Positions 1-9,400 are shown, counted from the stretch's first letter. The stretch is DNA of 53,211 nt from Rhodanobacter sp. (GCA_030148505.1 JASBTI010000031.1:1-53211), one strand, 5' to 3'. Notes: generated by a model from the letters alone, not told the origin. Numbers and translations: made by a program.

Positions 1-72
1 CACGGGTGTGCCGGCCTCGCCTTGCTTGAGTACGGCCAGGATCTGGCTGTCGGTGAATCGGGATTTCTTCAT
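1..72 (-). CDS. IS3-family transposase OrfA, N-terminal fragment (runs off window)
   Basis: The minus strand encodes the 24 residues [14 protein letters not shown]...GEAGTPV. This is the standard beginning of the IS3-family (IS407-like group) OrfA, whose N-terminal helix-turn-helix binds the element's inverted repeats. The ATG at 70-72 has a GAGGAGG ribosome-binding site about 7 bases upstream. The gene continues beyond base 1, so intactness cannot be judged. Its transcription points away from the rhs remnant. Confidence 0.8.
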   Translation of the reverse strand, partial: MKKSRFTDSQILAVLKQGEAGTPV

Positions 73-140
73 GGAACCTCCTCGGGAAAGATTACGAGAA
101 AATTCCACTTCTGGCGTCAGCTAACTGGCGGGGGGATTAC
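1..140 (-). mobile_element. End of an IS3-family insertion sequence (partial)
   Basis: The window opens inside an insertion sequence read on the minus strand. It holds the first codons of an IS3-type OrfA, a strong Shine-Dalgarno (GGAGG) just upstream, and about 60 bp of leader that runs into the interrupted rhs gene. The C-run and GCCAGTTAGCTGACG stretch around 116-137 (minus strand) looks like the terminal inverted repeat. The exact outer end and any target duplication cannot be fixed because the other end lies outside the window. Confidence 0.7.
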
Positions 141-143
141 CGC

Positions 144-1244
144 GTGATGGGTGGCGAGACGTTCGGCTTCAGCTACGACGGGCGCAATCGTCTGGCTGTG
201 GTTCAGCGCAACGGTGTCACGGCGGGTACCTATCTCTACAATGCGGCAGGCCAGCGCATCGGCAAGATCACCGGTTCGACCTCAACGGTGGGAGCCCCTG
301 TCAGCGCTGCGCTTGGCCGGCTGATTGGCAAGAATAGCCACCTGAACCCGCACGCCGTTACGCATATCAACAAGATTTTTTTTCTGGGCAAATTCCAGCA
401 GTCCAGCACCGAGCGCTACGCCTACAACGAGGCCAGCCAGCTGATTGGCGAATACGGCGCGACCAACCGCGACTATGTGTGGCTGGGCAATCTGCCGGTA
501 GCGGTGATCGACAACACCATCAGTGGCAGCGTCACCACCAGCACCGTCAACTACATCACCGCCGGCCCGCTCGTCGCGCCGCGAGCGGTGACGGACGGCA
601 GCGGTACACTACTCTGGTCGTGGGCGTACCAGGGCAACCCGTTCGGCGAGCAGCAACCCACCTCGACCACGGGCTACGTGCTCAACCTGCGCTATCCGGG
701 GCAGTATTACGATGCGGAATCGAACACCAACTACAACATGTTCCGCAACTACGAGCCGGCGACGGGGCGGTATTTGCAGAGTGATCCGATCGGGCTTGCC
801 GGGGGCATCAGCACGTATGCCTATGTCGGTGGCGATCCACTCGATTACATCGATCTACTTGGTCTCAACTGGCATATTTCGCAGTCTACAGGCCAAGTCC
901 GTGACGATCATGGGAACATTATCGGCCAAAGTTACGCGGGCCACGGTCCAGGAGTAAACAATCCAAGCATGCAAAACGTTCCTATGGAGGGCCCTCTTCC
1001 ACGAGGGACGTATACGATTGGGCCACAGCAAAACAACCGTACGCACAACGGCAAGAATTTGATCATGTCTATGAGGTTAACCCCTTCACCATCCAATCAG
1101 ATGTTTGGCCGGGCCGGTTTTCTAATTCATGGGCCACATGCGAATGATCATAGGGACTCTTCGAATGGCTGCCCTATCATGACTAGATCGATGCGGAATC
1201 AAATTGGTCAAAGCAATGATCACATATTAGAAGTCGACCCATGA
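144..1244 (+). CDS. 5'-truncated Rhs protein with C-terminal Tlde1-like peptidoglycan toxin domain
   Basis: Residues 1-240 are the end of an Rhs core: YD repeats ([34 protein letters not shown]) and the conserved [13 protein letters not shown]...[11 protein letters not shown] boundary. The last ~125 residues form a separate toxin tip. [11 protein letters not shown] (283-293), FLIHG (326-330) and SSNGC (339-343) match the DUF2778/Tlde1 family, L,D-transpeptidase-like effectors acting on peptidoglycan in the periplasm. H329 and C343 would be catalytic. The frame stays open upstream of the GTG at 144 with no convincing start, and the IS end lies there, so the N-terminal part is lost. The tip is clearly AT-richer than its neighbours. 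It overlaps the next gene by 4 bp. The domain call is good; activity of the truncated gene is doubtful. Confidence 0.8.
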   Translation: MMGGETFGFSYDGRNRLAVVQRNGVTAGTYLYNAAGQRIGKITGSTSTVGAPVSAALGRLIGKNSHLNPHAVTHINKIFFLGKFQQSSTERYAYNEASQLIGEYGATNRDYVWLGNLPVAVIDNTISGSVTTSTVNYITAGPLVAPRAVTDGSGTLLWSWAYQGNPFGEQQPTSTTGYVLNLRYPGQYYDAESNTNYNMFRNYEPATGRYLQSDPIGLAGGISTYAYVGGDPLDYIDLLGLNWHISQSTGQVRDDHGNIIGQSYAGHGPGVNNPSMQNVPMEGPLPRGTYTIGPQQNNRTHNGKNLIMSMRLTPSPSNQMFGRAGFLIHGPHANDHRDSSNGCPIMTRSMRNQIGQSNDHILEVDP

Positions 1245-1753
1245 AACTTAAGACCAGTCTATTAACTTGCCTTGGCCTGATGCTGGCGACCGGATATGCA
1301 TGTGCCGAGAAATCATTCGTTACAGTAGCGCCGCAGGGTGAAGCGATTGTCCTCGAGAACCATGGCGATTCTAGTATTAGGATAAAGATCAAAACGCATG
1401 AAGTGCAGATTGGTAAACCAAGCGATGGAATGCCCGTCGTCGTCGACTCAAACTGTACATACAGTAAGTATCCGTGCAGCATCGTCGATCGTCTGAGCAT
1501 TACAGTTGGTGGGGTGGCATTGTTTGTGCCGCGTTCCCTATTTTGTGATTTGGCAGATTTAAATAGCGCTGAAATTCGCACGAGAGGTGGTCATTCAGTT
1601 CTCACGCTTCTTGGTGGTGATGCGTCAGAGAGCTACATTATAAAAATTAACTTCGATGGAAAAAATATAAGTAAAAGAATCTTATCCAGTGCAGCGGAGC
1701 CTGATCAGCCATTGGAAGAGACCATCTATCATGTCAATACGACGGGTGATTGA
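1241..1753 (+). CDS. Putative periplasmic immunity protein for the Rhs-Tlde1 toxin
   Basis: This 170-residue protein starts with a clear Sec signal peptide ([22 protein letters not shown], cleavage near residue 22) and has no later membrane segment, so it should be periplasmic. Its ATG overlaps the toxin stop codon (ATGA). The cysteines in [11 protein letters not shown] could form a disulfide. I do not recognise the family. The immunity role is inferred from position directly after a toxin tip, small size, export to the compartment where a peptidoglycan-acting toxin works, and the same low-GC composition. It is intact, unlike the rhs gene before it. Confidence 0.7.
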   Translation: MKLKTSLLTCLGLMLATGYACAEKSFVTVAPQGEAIVLENHGDSSIRIKIKTHEVQIGKPSDGMPVVVDSNCTYSKYPCSIVDRLSITVGGVALFVPRSLFCDLADLNSAEIRTRGGHSVLTLLGGDASESYIIKINFDGKNISKRILSSAAEPDQPLEETIYHVNTTGD

Positions 1754-1808
1754 GGATGAAAAGCTTAACGGGTCGCACGCCAATGTGGTCGGTGGATTCA
1801 ACAGCGCA

Positions 1809-1835
1809 AAACCTCAGGGTCAGGTTCTGAGGTTT
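1809..1835. terminator. Hairpin after the immunity gene
   Basis: A perfect 9-bp inverted repeat (AAACCTCAG / CTGAGGTTT) with a 9-base loop follows the immunity gene by about 55 bp. The stem ends in T on one strand and the other strand carries an A/T mirror, so it could terminate in both directions. The loop sequence GGTCAGGTT resembles part of the inverted repeats flanking the adjacent transposase. Confidence 0.5.
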
Positions 1836-1876
1836 CACCACGAATTATGCTGCCAAATCAACACCTTGTGAGCAAT

Positions 1877-1902
1877 AGGGCCGGGTCTTGTTTTGTCACA
1901 TG
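1877..1902 (+). repeat. Left inverted repeat flanking the RAYT
   Basis: This 26-base segment (core GGGTCTTGTTTTG-CACAT) is repeated in inverted orientation at 2726-2751, matching at 22 of 26 positions by hand alignment. It lies 20 bp before the transposase start. Such flanks are usual for REP-associated tyrosine transposase units and mark the likely edge of the element. Confidence 0.75.
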
Positions 1903-1922
1903 ACCTAACCTAATCTCCGACG

Positions 1923-2725
1923 ATGTCTCGTCCCCTACGCATTGAGTTTGCCGGTGCGCTGTATCACGTGATAGCGCGAGGCGATGCGCGAGCGGCGATC
2001 TTCCTGGCTGACGTGGATCGAGAGGCCTTTCGTGCGGGCCTGTCGCGGGTGGCTGCGCGCTTCCAGTGGGGTGTGTGGGCGTATTGCCTGATGGACAACC
2101 ACTACCACTTGCTGGTCGAAACCCTGCAGCCGCGGCATGCGCGAGGTGAACGGTGTCTACACGCAGGCGTTCAATCGGCTTCACGGCTGGGTCGGCCATG
2201 TGCTGCAAGGCCGCTACAAGGCAATCTTGGTCGACCAGGACAGCTACTTGCTGGAGCTGTCGCGCTACATCATGCTCAATCCCGTGCGAGCACGGCTTTG
2301 CGAGGCGGCGGCTGACTGGCCGTGGAGCAGCCTATCGGGCCGTGATGGGAAAGGTGGCGGCGCCAGACACGCTGGCAGGGGCCGGGACGCTGGCGTTGTT
2401 TTCGGAAGATCGAGGCGTGGCGCGGCGGGCATTCGCGCGCTTTGTGGCGGAGGGGACCGGGGTGTCGTTGCCAAAGAGCCGGCAGCAACTGTTTCTCGGT
2501 GATGACGCATTTGCGCAGCGAATGGCAGCACGCGTCAGGGCACCCTCACGGGAAGTGCCTCGGAAGCAGCGCGTAAAGAAATCGCTGGCGCAATATGAGT
2601 GTGCTGCGGACGACCGTGATGGCGCCATCCGCGACGCTTACGCCAGCGGTACCTATACCCTGAGGGCCATCGGCGAGCATTTCGGGCTGCACTACGCCAC
2701 GGTCAGTCGAATCGCGCGTACCTGA
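1923..2725 (+). pseudogene. REP-associated tyrosine transposase (RAYT, Y1_Tnp/IS200-like), frameshifted
   Basis: Three consecutive frames together read as one RAYT. Frame one gives MSRPLRIEFAGALYHVIARG and CLMDNHYHLLVET, including the HYH metal-binding triad of HUH/Y1 nucleases. Frame two resumes at about 2137 with MREVNGVYTQAFNRLHGW, GRYKAILVD and LNPVRARL. Frame three continues from about 2335 (AYRAVMGK) to a C-terminal helix-turn-helix-like tail (TLRAIGEHFGLHYATVSRI). A short deletion near 2125-2135 and one extra base near 2330 break the frame. The nuclease motif and YTQ tyrosine region survive in the DNA but not in one polypeptide. RAYTs process REP palindromes; this copy should be inactive unless the frameshifts are sequencing errors. 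Confidence 0.85.
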
Positions 2726-2751
2726 GATGTGGCAAAACAAGACCTGACCCT
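2726..2751 (-). repeat. Right inverted repeat flanking the RAYT
   Basis: This is the mirror copy of 1877-1902 (22/26 identical when inverted) and begins right after the transposase stop codon. The pair brackets a unit of about 875 bp. Confidence 0.75.
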
Positions 2752-2786
2752 GCTGCTTCTGCTGCTTGGCAGGTGGAGTGTCTCAG

Positions 2787-3116
2787 TCAGTGGGCGAGCA
2801 TGTGTCTGACGGCGACATCGAGCGGCGGCAGGTAGTGTTTCACTACCGTGGCGATCGTTTGCGCGTCGATGTCACCCAGATAGTTATGCACGAGAATATT
2901 GCGAAATCCACCGATCTGTTGCCACGGAATTTCCGGGTAAGCATTTTTGAGTTCGTCGGGCAGGCGTTGGGTCGCCTCGGACAAGGTCTGCAGGTTGCGC
3001 AAGCTGGCGTCGTAGAGCACCTCGTCTCTTGTCAGGTCGCCGCGCTGCTCGATACGTCGAATCTTCTCGATGGCGGCGAGAACATGTTGCGCGTAGACCC
3101 GCCAATCCTTGCTCAC
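2787..3116 (-). CDS. hepT: HepT-like ribonuclease toxin (DUF86)
   Basis: A 109-residue all-helical protein of the HepT/DUF86 family. The diagnostic RX4HXY motif is present as RNILVHNY near residue 73, where Arg and His form the HEPN RNase site and Tyr is the residue AMPylated by the partner antitoxin. Length is normal. The GTG start overlaps the stop of the upstream mntA-like gene by 4 bp (GTGA), so the two are translated together, antitoxin first. The pair belongs to the MntA/HepT class in which the nucleotidyltransferase neutralises the RNase by oligo-AMPylation. It lies in a mobile-DNA neighbourhood. Confidence 0.88.
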   Translation of the reverse strand: MSKDWRVYAQHVLAAIEKIRRIEQRGDLTRDEVLYDASLRNLQTLSEATQRLPDELKNAYPEIPWQQIGGFRNILVHNYLGDIDAQTIATVVKHYLPPLDVAVRHMLAH

Positions 3117-3403
3117 AACTCGACCGCTTCCTTCAGCACGGCGTCGCGCAGGTGAGGGTTAAGTTCGTGTTCCGGGATCAGATCCAGCCGTCGGCCTGTA
3201 ATTTGCGCCAGACGCTCGGCCAATGGCATGCGCTGACCGAACAGGTCGTATCCAGGTGGGAAATCCACCAGAAAATCGATGTCGCTATCTGGCCGTTCCT
3301 CGCCGCGCGCGACTGAGCCGAACACACGGATGCGACGTGCACCGAATTGGCGGCATGCGGCATGAATGGCGTCTTTTTGTCCGTGCAGTGCGTCAAGTAA
3401 CAT
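3113..3403 (-). CDS. mntA: MntA-like nucleotidyltransferase antitoxin
   Basis: A minimal nucleotidyltransferase with the canonical GSVARGE...SDIDFLVD signature: G-S helix and two catalytic aspartates, with a third acidic position further on (RRLDLIPE). It should AMPylate the tyrosine of the following HepT RNase. The open frame reaches back to 3556, but the family averages about 95-100 residues and homology begins at MLLDALHGQ, so I place the start at 3403 (96 residues). The ~50-residue upstream extension is low-complexity and unlike the family. The stop overlaps hepT. Confidence 0.85.
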   Translation of the reverse strand: MLLDALHGQKDAIHAACRQFGARRIRVFGSVARGEERPDSDIDFLVDFPPGYDLFGQRMPLAERLAQITGRRLDLIPEHELNPHLRDAVLKEAVEL

Positions 3404-3737
3404 CGTCCAGGCCTCGCGAGAGGATAGGTGCCGCGATGCGGCAGCGCTTGTCGACCCCAGTGTAGCCGTGACAGGTGGATAAGAGGGGACGGAGGAAGTT
3501 ATGTCGGGTCCCGGCTGATTCAGATACGGCGCCAGCGTCTGTGCGATCGCGTTCATGAATGCCTGTGCGCGTTGGGGCCTGGGCTTCCGCTCGCGAGTTC
3601 GGTGGCGGCGATCCGGCCGCTGCTGGCCTATGCGAGCAGGGCGATCGCCGCGTTGCCGAGCAGCGAGTAGGTCGACGCGCTCAGGCCGGTTGGCGTTGCC
3701 CTGAGGCGGATTTCAGGGCAGCGCCATGTTTTTCTTT
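3404..3737. other. Gene-free spacer between mntA and lexA2
   Basis: About 330 bases without a gene I can support. Several frames stay open because of high GC, but none resembles a known family or has a convincing ribosome-binding site. It probably carries the promoter region of the mntA-hepT pair (minus strand) and of the lexA2 operon (plus strand, AT-rich end at 3726-3770). Confidence 0.4.
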
Positions 3738-3762
3738 ATTTTCACCATAAAAGGTGAAAATA
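3737..3762. promoter_or_regulatory. Perfect palindrome, candidate LexA2 operator
   Basis: A perfect inverted repeat with 10-bp arms (TATTTTCACC / GGTGAAAATA) around a 6-bp A/T spacer, ending 9 bp before the lexA2 ATG. It lies in the only AT-rich patch of the region, where a promoter would be expected. It is neither the E. coli-type CTGT-N8-ACAG box nor the GTTC/GTAC boxes of other LexA groups. Autorepression of the SOS cassette through this site is inferred from position and symmetry. Confidence 0.7.
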
Positions 3763-3770
3763 TAGCGACC

Positions 3771-4391
3771 ATGAGCCTGCAACTGACTAGCCGCCAATCG
3801 AACATCCTCGACTTTATCCGGGGCCGGCTGGAGCAGACCGGGCAGGCGCCGACGCTGGAGGAGATCGGCCAGGCGATGGGGCTGGCGAATGTCAGCGCGG
3901 TGCTGAAGCACGTGCGCTCGCTGGAGGCCAAGGGGCGGTTGCTGATCGAGCCGAACCGTTCGCGCGGAATCCGGCTGGTGACCACGGCCGATGCGCTGGA
4001 TGCGGACACCATGGAGTTGCCGCTGGTGGGTCGGATCGCCGCCGGCGAGCCGCTGTTTTCCGAGGCGCGGATCGAGCGCACGCTGCGGGTGTCGCGCTGG
4101 CTGTTCCGGCTGCCGCCGGACTATCTGGTGCGGGTGGTCGGCGACTCGATGCGTGACGAAGGCATCCTCGATCAGGATCTGGTCGGCGTGCATGCCACGC
4201 CGGTGGCGCGGCATGGTCAGGTGGTGGTCGCAAGGGTCGACGGTGATCGCTTCACGATCAAGCGGCTGCACTGGCAGGGCGAGGTGATCCGCCTGCTGCC
4301 GAATAGCCCGGGTTATCAGCCGATCGATCCGGACCCGACCGAGGATTTCGCCATCGAAGGCCTGTTTGCCGGCCTGCTGAGGGGCAGCTGA
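3771..4391 (+). CDS. lexA: LexA-family SOS repressor (LexA2-type)
   Basis: A 206-residue LexA. The N-terminal winged helix (residues 1-70, LTSRQSNILDFIRG) binds operators, and the C-terminal S24 peptidase-like domain self-cleaves with RecA* help. Visible catalytic features are the A91-G92 cleavage bond in GRIAAGEP, Ser126 in VGDSMRDEG and Lys164 in FTIKRL. The open frame begins 15 codons earlier at 3726, but that extension covers the palindromic operator, so ATG 3771 is the start. The stop overlaps the imuA start by one base. Heading an imuA-imuB-dnaE2 operon is typical of the second LexA of Xanthomonadales and pseudomonads. Confidence 0.93.
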   Translation: MSLQLTSRQSNILDFIRGRLEQTGQAPTLEEIGQAMGLANVSAVLKHVRSLEAKGRLLIEPNRSRGIRLVTTADALDADTMELPLVGRIAAGEPLFSEARIERTLRVSRWLFRLPPDYLVRVVGDSMRDEGILDQDLVGVHATPVARHGQVVVARVDGDRFTIKRLHWQGEVIRLLPNSPGYQPIDPDPTEDFAIEGLFAGLLRGS

Positions 4392-5032
4392 TGAGCGCGG
4401 TGGTGGCCTTGTCCACCTTGCTCGACGCGCAACAGGTCTGGCGCGGTCGCGCCGCGCCGGGTTCCCATGGTGAACGGTCGACGGGCGAACAGCCGACTGG
4501 CTGGGCCGCGCTGGATGCCTTGCTGCCCAGCGGCGGCTGGCCCGAGGCTGCGCTGTCGGAAATTCTGCTGCCGCTGGATGGCGTGGGCGAGCTGCAACTG
4601 GTGCTGCCCACGCTGGCGCGGCTCAGCCGGGGGACGCGCCCGGTGGTGCTGGTGGCACCGCCGTATGCGCCGTGCGTGGCCGGCTGGCGCCAGCACGGCG
4701 TGGACATGCGCCGGGTCGAGATTGTCACCGCGGCGGCACGCGAGGTGCTGTGGGCGACCGAGCAATGCCTGCGCTCGGGCAGTTGCGCGGCGGTGCTGGC
4801 GTGGCCGCAGCAGGCGGATGACCGTGCGCTGCGCCGTCTGCAGGTGGCGGCCGACAGCGGCCGGGCGCTGGCGTTTGCGTTTCGCGATCGCCGGCATCTG
4901 GCGAATGCCTCGCCGGCGGCGCTGCGACTGGAGCTGGAAGCTGCGCCGCGGGCCCAGGTCTGGGTACGCAAATGCCGTGGTGGTGCGGTGCCGGCGCAGC
5001 CGGTGCCGCTCGCGCTCGCTGCCCTGCATTGA
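4391..5032 (+). CDS. imuA: Translesion synthesis accessory protein ImuA
   Basis: A 213-residue RecA/SulA-like protein of the ImuA family. The pattern matches: a GWAALDALLPSGGWP segment at the N-terminus, then a degenerate ATPase core (LARLSRGTRPVVLVAPP, AVLAWPQQADDRALRRL) and an arginine-rich C-terminus. It works with ImuB to bring DnaE2 to damaged DNA for SOS mutagenesis. Its ATG overlaps the lexA stop by one base, and imuB begins 12 bp after its stop, so translation is coupled. No Walker A motif of the RecA type is evident, as usual in this family. Confidence 0.9.
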   Translation: MSAVVALSTLLDAQQVWRGRAAPGSHGERSTGEQPTGWAALDALLPSGGWPEAALSEILLPLDGVGELQLVLPTLARLSRGTRPVVLVAPPYAPCVAGWRQHGVDMRRVEIVTAAAREVLWATEQCLRSGSCAAVLAWPQQADDRALRRLQVAADSGRALAFAFRDRRHLANASPAALRLELEAAPRAQVWVRKCRGGAVPAQPVPLALAALH

Positions 5033-5044
5033 TGGCCGGCGGAC

Positions 5045-6445
5045 ATGTTGTGGGCCTGTGTATTGCTGCCGCAACTGGCGCTGGATGGAGTCCTCCGTCG
5101 GCGGCCCACGGCCGACCCACTGGTGCTGGTGGCCGGTGCGGCGCAGGCGCGCAGCATCCTAGCGGTCAACGCCGCCGCGCGTGAAGCCGGCCTGCGCGTG
5201 GGGCAGCGGCTGACTGCCGCACAAGCCTTGCTGGCCAGCTTCGAGGCCTTGCCGTACGAGCCCGGCGCGGTGGATCGCTGGCAGCAGTTTCTTGCTGCGG
5301 TAGCGTATCGCTACAGCTCCGAGGTGAGCCTGTTGCCGCATGCGATCGTGCTGGAGGTGAGCCGCAGCATGGGTCTGTTTGGCCCATGGCCACGACTGGA
5401 AAGCCTGCTGCGTGCGGATTTCACCGCGCTGGGCTTTCGTCATCGAATCAGCGTCGCACCTACCGCGCAGGCGGCGTATGTGCTGGCTGGCGTCGACGAC
5501 GGCCAGGCGGTGCTGACGACGGAGGCGCTGGGCCGCGCGTTGCAGCACGTGCCGCTGCACAAGAGCCGCCTGCCGGCCGCGGCTGCCACTGCATTGCCGG
5601 GCATGGGCATCCGCAGTCTCGGTCAATTGCTGCGGCTGCCGCGCGATGGCTTGCGCCGACGCTTCGGTACCGAGCTGCTGCTGGCGCTGGACCGCCTGAC
5701 CGGCGAGACCCCGGCCGGTCTGGATAGCTTTCGTCCGCCGGACAGCTTCGACCTGCGTGTCGAGTTGTCGCATGAGGTGGAGAACCTCGCCGCGCTGGTG
5801 TTTCCGTTGCGCCGCATGACGGCCGATCTGGCCGCCTACCTGGCCGGTCGCGACGGTGGCGTGCAGCGCTTCCTGCTGCGACTGGAACATCGCGACAGTG
5901 TCACCGACGTGGCGGTCGGCCTGCTGGTGCCGGAGCGTGACGCCGGCCTATTGTTTGAGCTGGCGCGCGGACGGCTGGAGCCGGTGCAACTGTCCGCGCC
6001 GGTACTTGCCCTGCGTCTGCTGGCGCGCGAGTTGCCACCGTTCGTGCCGGCCGGTCGCGACCTGTTTGACGAGCGCCCGGCGAATGCCTTGCCGATCGAG
6101 CAGCTGCGCGAGCGCCTGCGTGCGCGCCTCGGCGACCGTGCCGTGTATCAACTGGGCAGCACCACCGACCCGCGACCTGAGCGGGCCCAGCGCATCGCGG
6201 CGCGTGACGACGGTGGGCAGGAACCGTCGCCACGACCGACCTGGCTGCTGGAGCGGCCGATTCCGCTGCGCGGGATGGCGCCGCGCATCCTGTCCGGCCC
6301 CGAGCGGCTGGAAACCGGCTGGTGGGATGGTGGCGAAGTGTGCCGCGATTACTACGTGGTCGAGACCGCGCAGGGCCAGCGCGCATGGGCGTTCTGCGCG
6401 CCGGGCGAGCAGGCCGGCTGGATGTTGCAGGGCTGGTTCGCATGA
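5045..6445 (+). CDS. imuB: ImuB, Y-family polymerase-like mutagenesis factor
   Basis: A 466-residue protein with the fold of a Y-family polymerase (palm/fingers from [12 protein letters not shown], helix-hairpin-helix around [21 protein letters not shown], little-finger domain). It starts as a catalytically degenerate member: the N-terminal acidic motif reads [11 protein letters not shown] rather than D-x-D. ImuB acts as a hub that binds the sliding clamp, ImuA and DnaE2. The C-terminal tail ([17 protein letters not shown]...GWMLQGWFA) is typical. It overlaps dnaE2 by 4 bp (ATGA). Confidence 0.92.
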   Translation: MLWACVLLPQLALDGVLRRRPTADPLVLVAGAAQARSILAVNAAAREAGLRVGQRLTAAQALLASFEALPYEPGAVDRWQQFLAAVAYRYSSEVSLLPHAIVLEVSRSMGLFGPWPRLESLLRADFTALGFRHRISVAPTAQAAYVLAGVDDGQAVLTTEALGRALQHVPLHKSRLPAAAATALPGMGIRSLGQLLRLPRDGLRRRFGTELLLALDRLTGETPAGLDSFRPPDSFDLRVELSHEVENLAALVFPLRRMTADLAAYLAGRDGGVQRFLLRLEHRDSVTDVAVGLLVPERDAGLLFELARGRLEPVQLSAPVLALRLLARELPPFVPAGRDLFDERPANALPIEQLRERLRARLGDRAVYQLGSTTDPRPERAQRIAARDDGGQEPSPRPTWLLERPIPLRGMAPRILSGPERLETGWWDGGEVCRDYYVVETAQGQRAWAFCAPGEQAGWMLQGWFA

Positions 6446-9400
6446 ATGCGTATGCCGAGCTGCATTGCCTGTCGGCGTTCTCGTTCGGGCGCGGGGCGTC
6501 CAGCGCGCGCGAGCTGTTCGAGCGTGCCAGAAACTGCGGTTACAGCGCGTTGGCGATCACCGACGAATGCTCGCTGGCCGGTATCGTGCGTGCGCTGGAA
6601 GCCTCGCGCGAGACCGGCGTGAAACTGATCGTAGGTGCCGAATTGCAGCTGGAGGATGGGCCGAAACTGGTACTGTTGTGCGCGACGAAGCAGGGCTACA
6701 CCGCGTTGTGCAATCTCATCACACGGGGTCGGCGTGCAGCGGCCAAGGGCACCTATCGACTGCGCTGCGCCGATCTGGCGGATGGCCTGCCGGGCACGCT
6801 CGCCTTGTGGCTGCCCGAGCGTCAGCCCGACCCCGCGCACGGGCGCTGGATGCGTGCGACCTTCGGTGATCGCGTGTGGCTGGCGGTGGAATTGCACCAC
6901 GGTGCCGACGATGCGCGGCGCCTGCGCGAGCTGAAGATACTGGCGGCCAGTCTCGATCTACCCCTGGTCGCCGCCGGCGATGTGCACATGCATGTGCGGC
7001 GCCGGCTGGCGCTGCAGAACACCTTGACCGCGATCCGCCATCGGCTGCCGATCGCCGAGGCCGGCGCGCTGATCTTCCGCAACGGCGAGCGCCACCTGCG
7101 CCGGCGCGAGGCGCTGGCGGCGATCTATCCCGCTGCCTTGCTGCAGGAGAGCGTGGCGATCGCCGCACGCTGCCAGTTCAGCCTCGACCAGCTGGAATAT
7201 AGCTATCCCCGCGAACTGGTGCCGGCAGGGCACAGCGCGATCAGCTGGCTGCGCCAGCTCACCGAGCACGGCATGCGCTGGCGCTGGCCGGACGGGGCGA
7301 CGGAAAAAGTCCGCGCGCAGATCGAACACGAACTAGACCTGATCGAGGAACTGCACTACGAGTCATATTTCCTCACGGTGCACGACATCGTGCGCTACGC
7401 GCGCAGCGAGAAGATCCTCTGCCAGGGCCGCGGCTCGGCGGCCAACTCCGCGGTGTGTTTCGCACTCGGCATCACCGAGGTAGACCCGACGCGGATGAAT
7501 TTGCTGGTCGAACGCTTCATCAGCAAGGAGCGCAACGAACCGCCCGACATCGACGTGGATTTCGAGCATGAGCGACGCGAGCAGGTGATCCAGTACATCT
7601 ACGCAAAGTACGGCCGTGAGCGCGCCGCGCTGGCAGCCACGGTGATCTGCTATCGCGGCAAGAGCGCGGTGCGTGATGTGGCCAAGGCGCTGGGCTTGCC
7701 GCCCGAGCAGGTGGACCAGCTGAGCGGCATCTTCGCCTGGTGGGATGGCGTGACCAGCCTCGATGAACGGTTGCGCGAACATGGCTTCGACCCGCACAGC
7801 GCAGTGCTGCGCCGGGTGCTGAAACTCACCGCCGAGCTGCTCGACATGCCCCGACACTTGTCGCAGCACGTGGGCGGCTTCGTGATCAGCGATGCGCCGC
7901 TGAGCGAGCTGGTGCCGGTCGAGAACGCGGCGATGCCCGATCGCACCATCATCCAGTGGGACAAGGACGATCTGGACACGATGAAGCTGCTCAAGGTCGA
8001 TTGCCTGGCGCTGGGCATGCTCAGCTGCGTGCGCAAGTGTCTGGATCTTCTGCGCGCCCATCGCGGTCAGGATTACACCCTGGCCACCTTGCCGCACGAG
8101 GACCCGGCCACCTACCGGATGATCCAGAAAGCCGACACCCTCGGCGTGTTCCAGATCGAGAGCCGGGCGCAGATGGCGATGCTGCCGCGGCATCGGCCGG
8201 CGAGTTTCTACGACCTGGTGATCCAGGTGGCGATCGTGCGGCCCGGCCCGATCCAGGGCGACATGGTGCATCCGTACCTGCGCCGGCGTCGCGGCGAGGA
8301 GGTGGTGGACTATCCGTCGGAGGATCTCAAGGCGGTGTTCGAACGCACGCTCGGCGTGCCGTTGTTCCAGGAGCAGGTGATGAAGCTGGCGATCGTGGCG
8401 GCCGGCTATACGCCGGGCGAGGCTGATCAATTGCGCCGGGCGATGGCGGCGTGGAAACGTCATGGCGGTATGGAAAAGCATCGCGAGCGGATCATGCGCG
8501 GCATGCTCGAACGCGGTTATACCGCCGAGTTCGCCGCGCGACTGTTCGAGCAGATCAAGGGCTTCGGCAGCTACGGCTTTCCCGAAAGCCATGCGGCGAG
8601 TTTTGCCGGCATCGTCTACGCCAGTTGCTGGCTGAAATGCCACGAGCCGGCGGCGTTTGCCTGCGCGCTGTTGAATGCCCAGCCGATGGGTTTCTACGGC
8701 CCGAGCCAGATCGTCCAGGATGCACAGCGCCACGGCATCGCGGTGCGCCCGGTGGATGTGCGCCACAGCGACTGGGACTGCACGCTGGAGGATGACCCGC
8801 GCGGTCGCGGCCAGCCCGCGCTGCGGCTTGGCCTGCGCCAGGTGCGCGGTTTTCGCCAGGAGGTGGCTGAGCGGCTGGCATCGGCGCGTGCCGCGCGCGA
8901 GTTCACCGACTTGGTCGACCTGTGCACGCGTACCGGCATCGACCGGCGCCAGCAGACGTTGCTGGCCGAGGCGGGCGCACTACGCGGATTGGCCGGTCAT
9001 CGCCATCGGGCGAAGTGGGCGGTGGCGGGCGTCGAGCCGCAACTGCCGTTGTTCGGTCGCGCCAGTCCGGCCGAGCAAGCGATCGTTTTGCCCTCACCCA
9101 CGACCGCAGAAAACCTGCGGGCCGACTATGCGCGCACCGGCCTCAGTCTGGGGCCGCATCCGCTGCAACTGATCCGTCCACGACTGCGCGCAGCGCGCTA
9201 TACGGATTCACGCAAGCTCCGTAGCCAGCCGCACCAGAGCCGGGTACGGGCGGCCGGCCTGGTCACCCAGCGCCAGCAGCCGCAGACCGCCAGCGGGGTC
9301 ACCTTCATCACCATGGAAGACGAGCACGGCTTCATCAACGTGGTGGTCTGGCGGCATGTCGCCGAGCGTCAGCGGCGTGTGTACCTGGAGGCCCGCCTGC

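Noticed and set aside
3428..3750. Overlapping plus-strand frames before lexA2
   Set aside because: They lie opposite the mntA promoter region, have no recognised motif or ribosome-binding site, and are expected by chance at this GC content.
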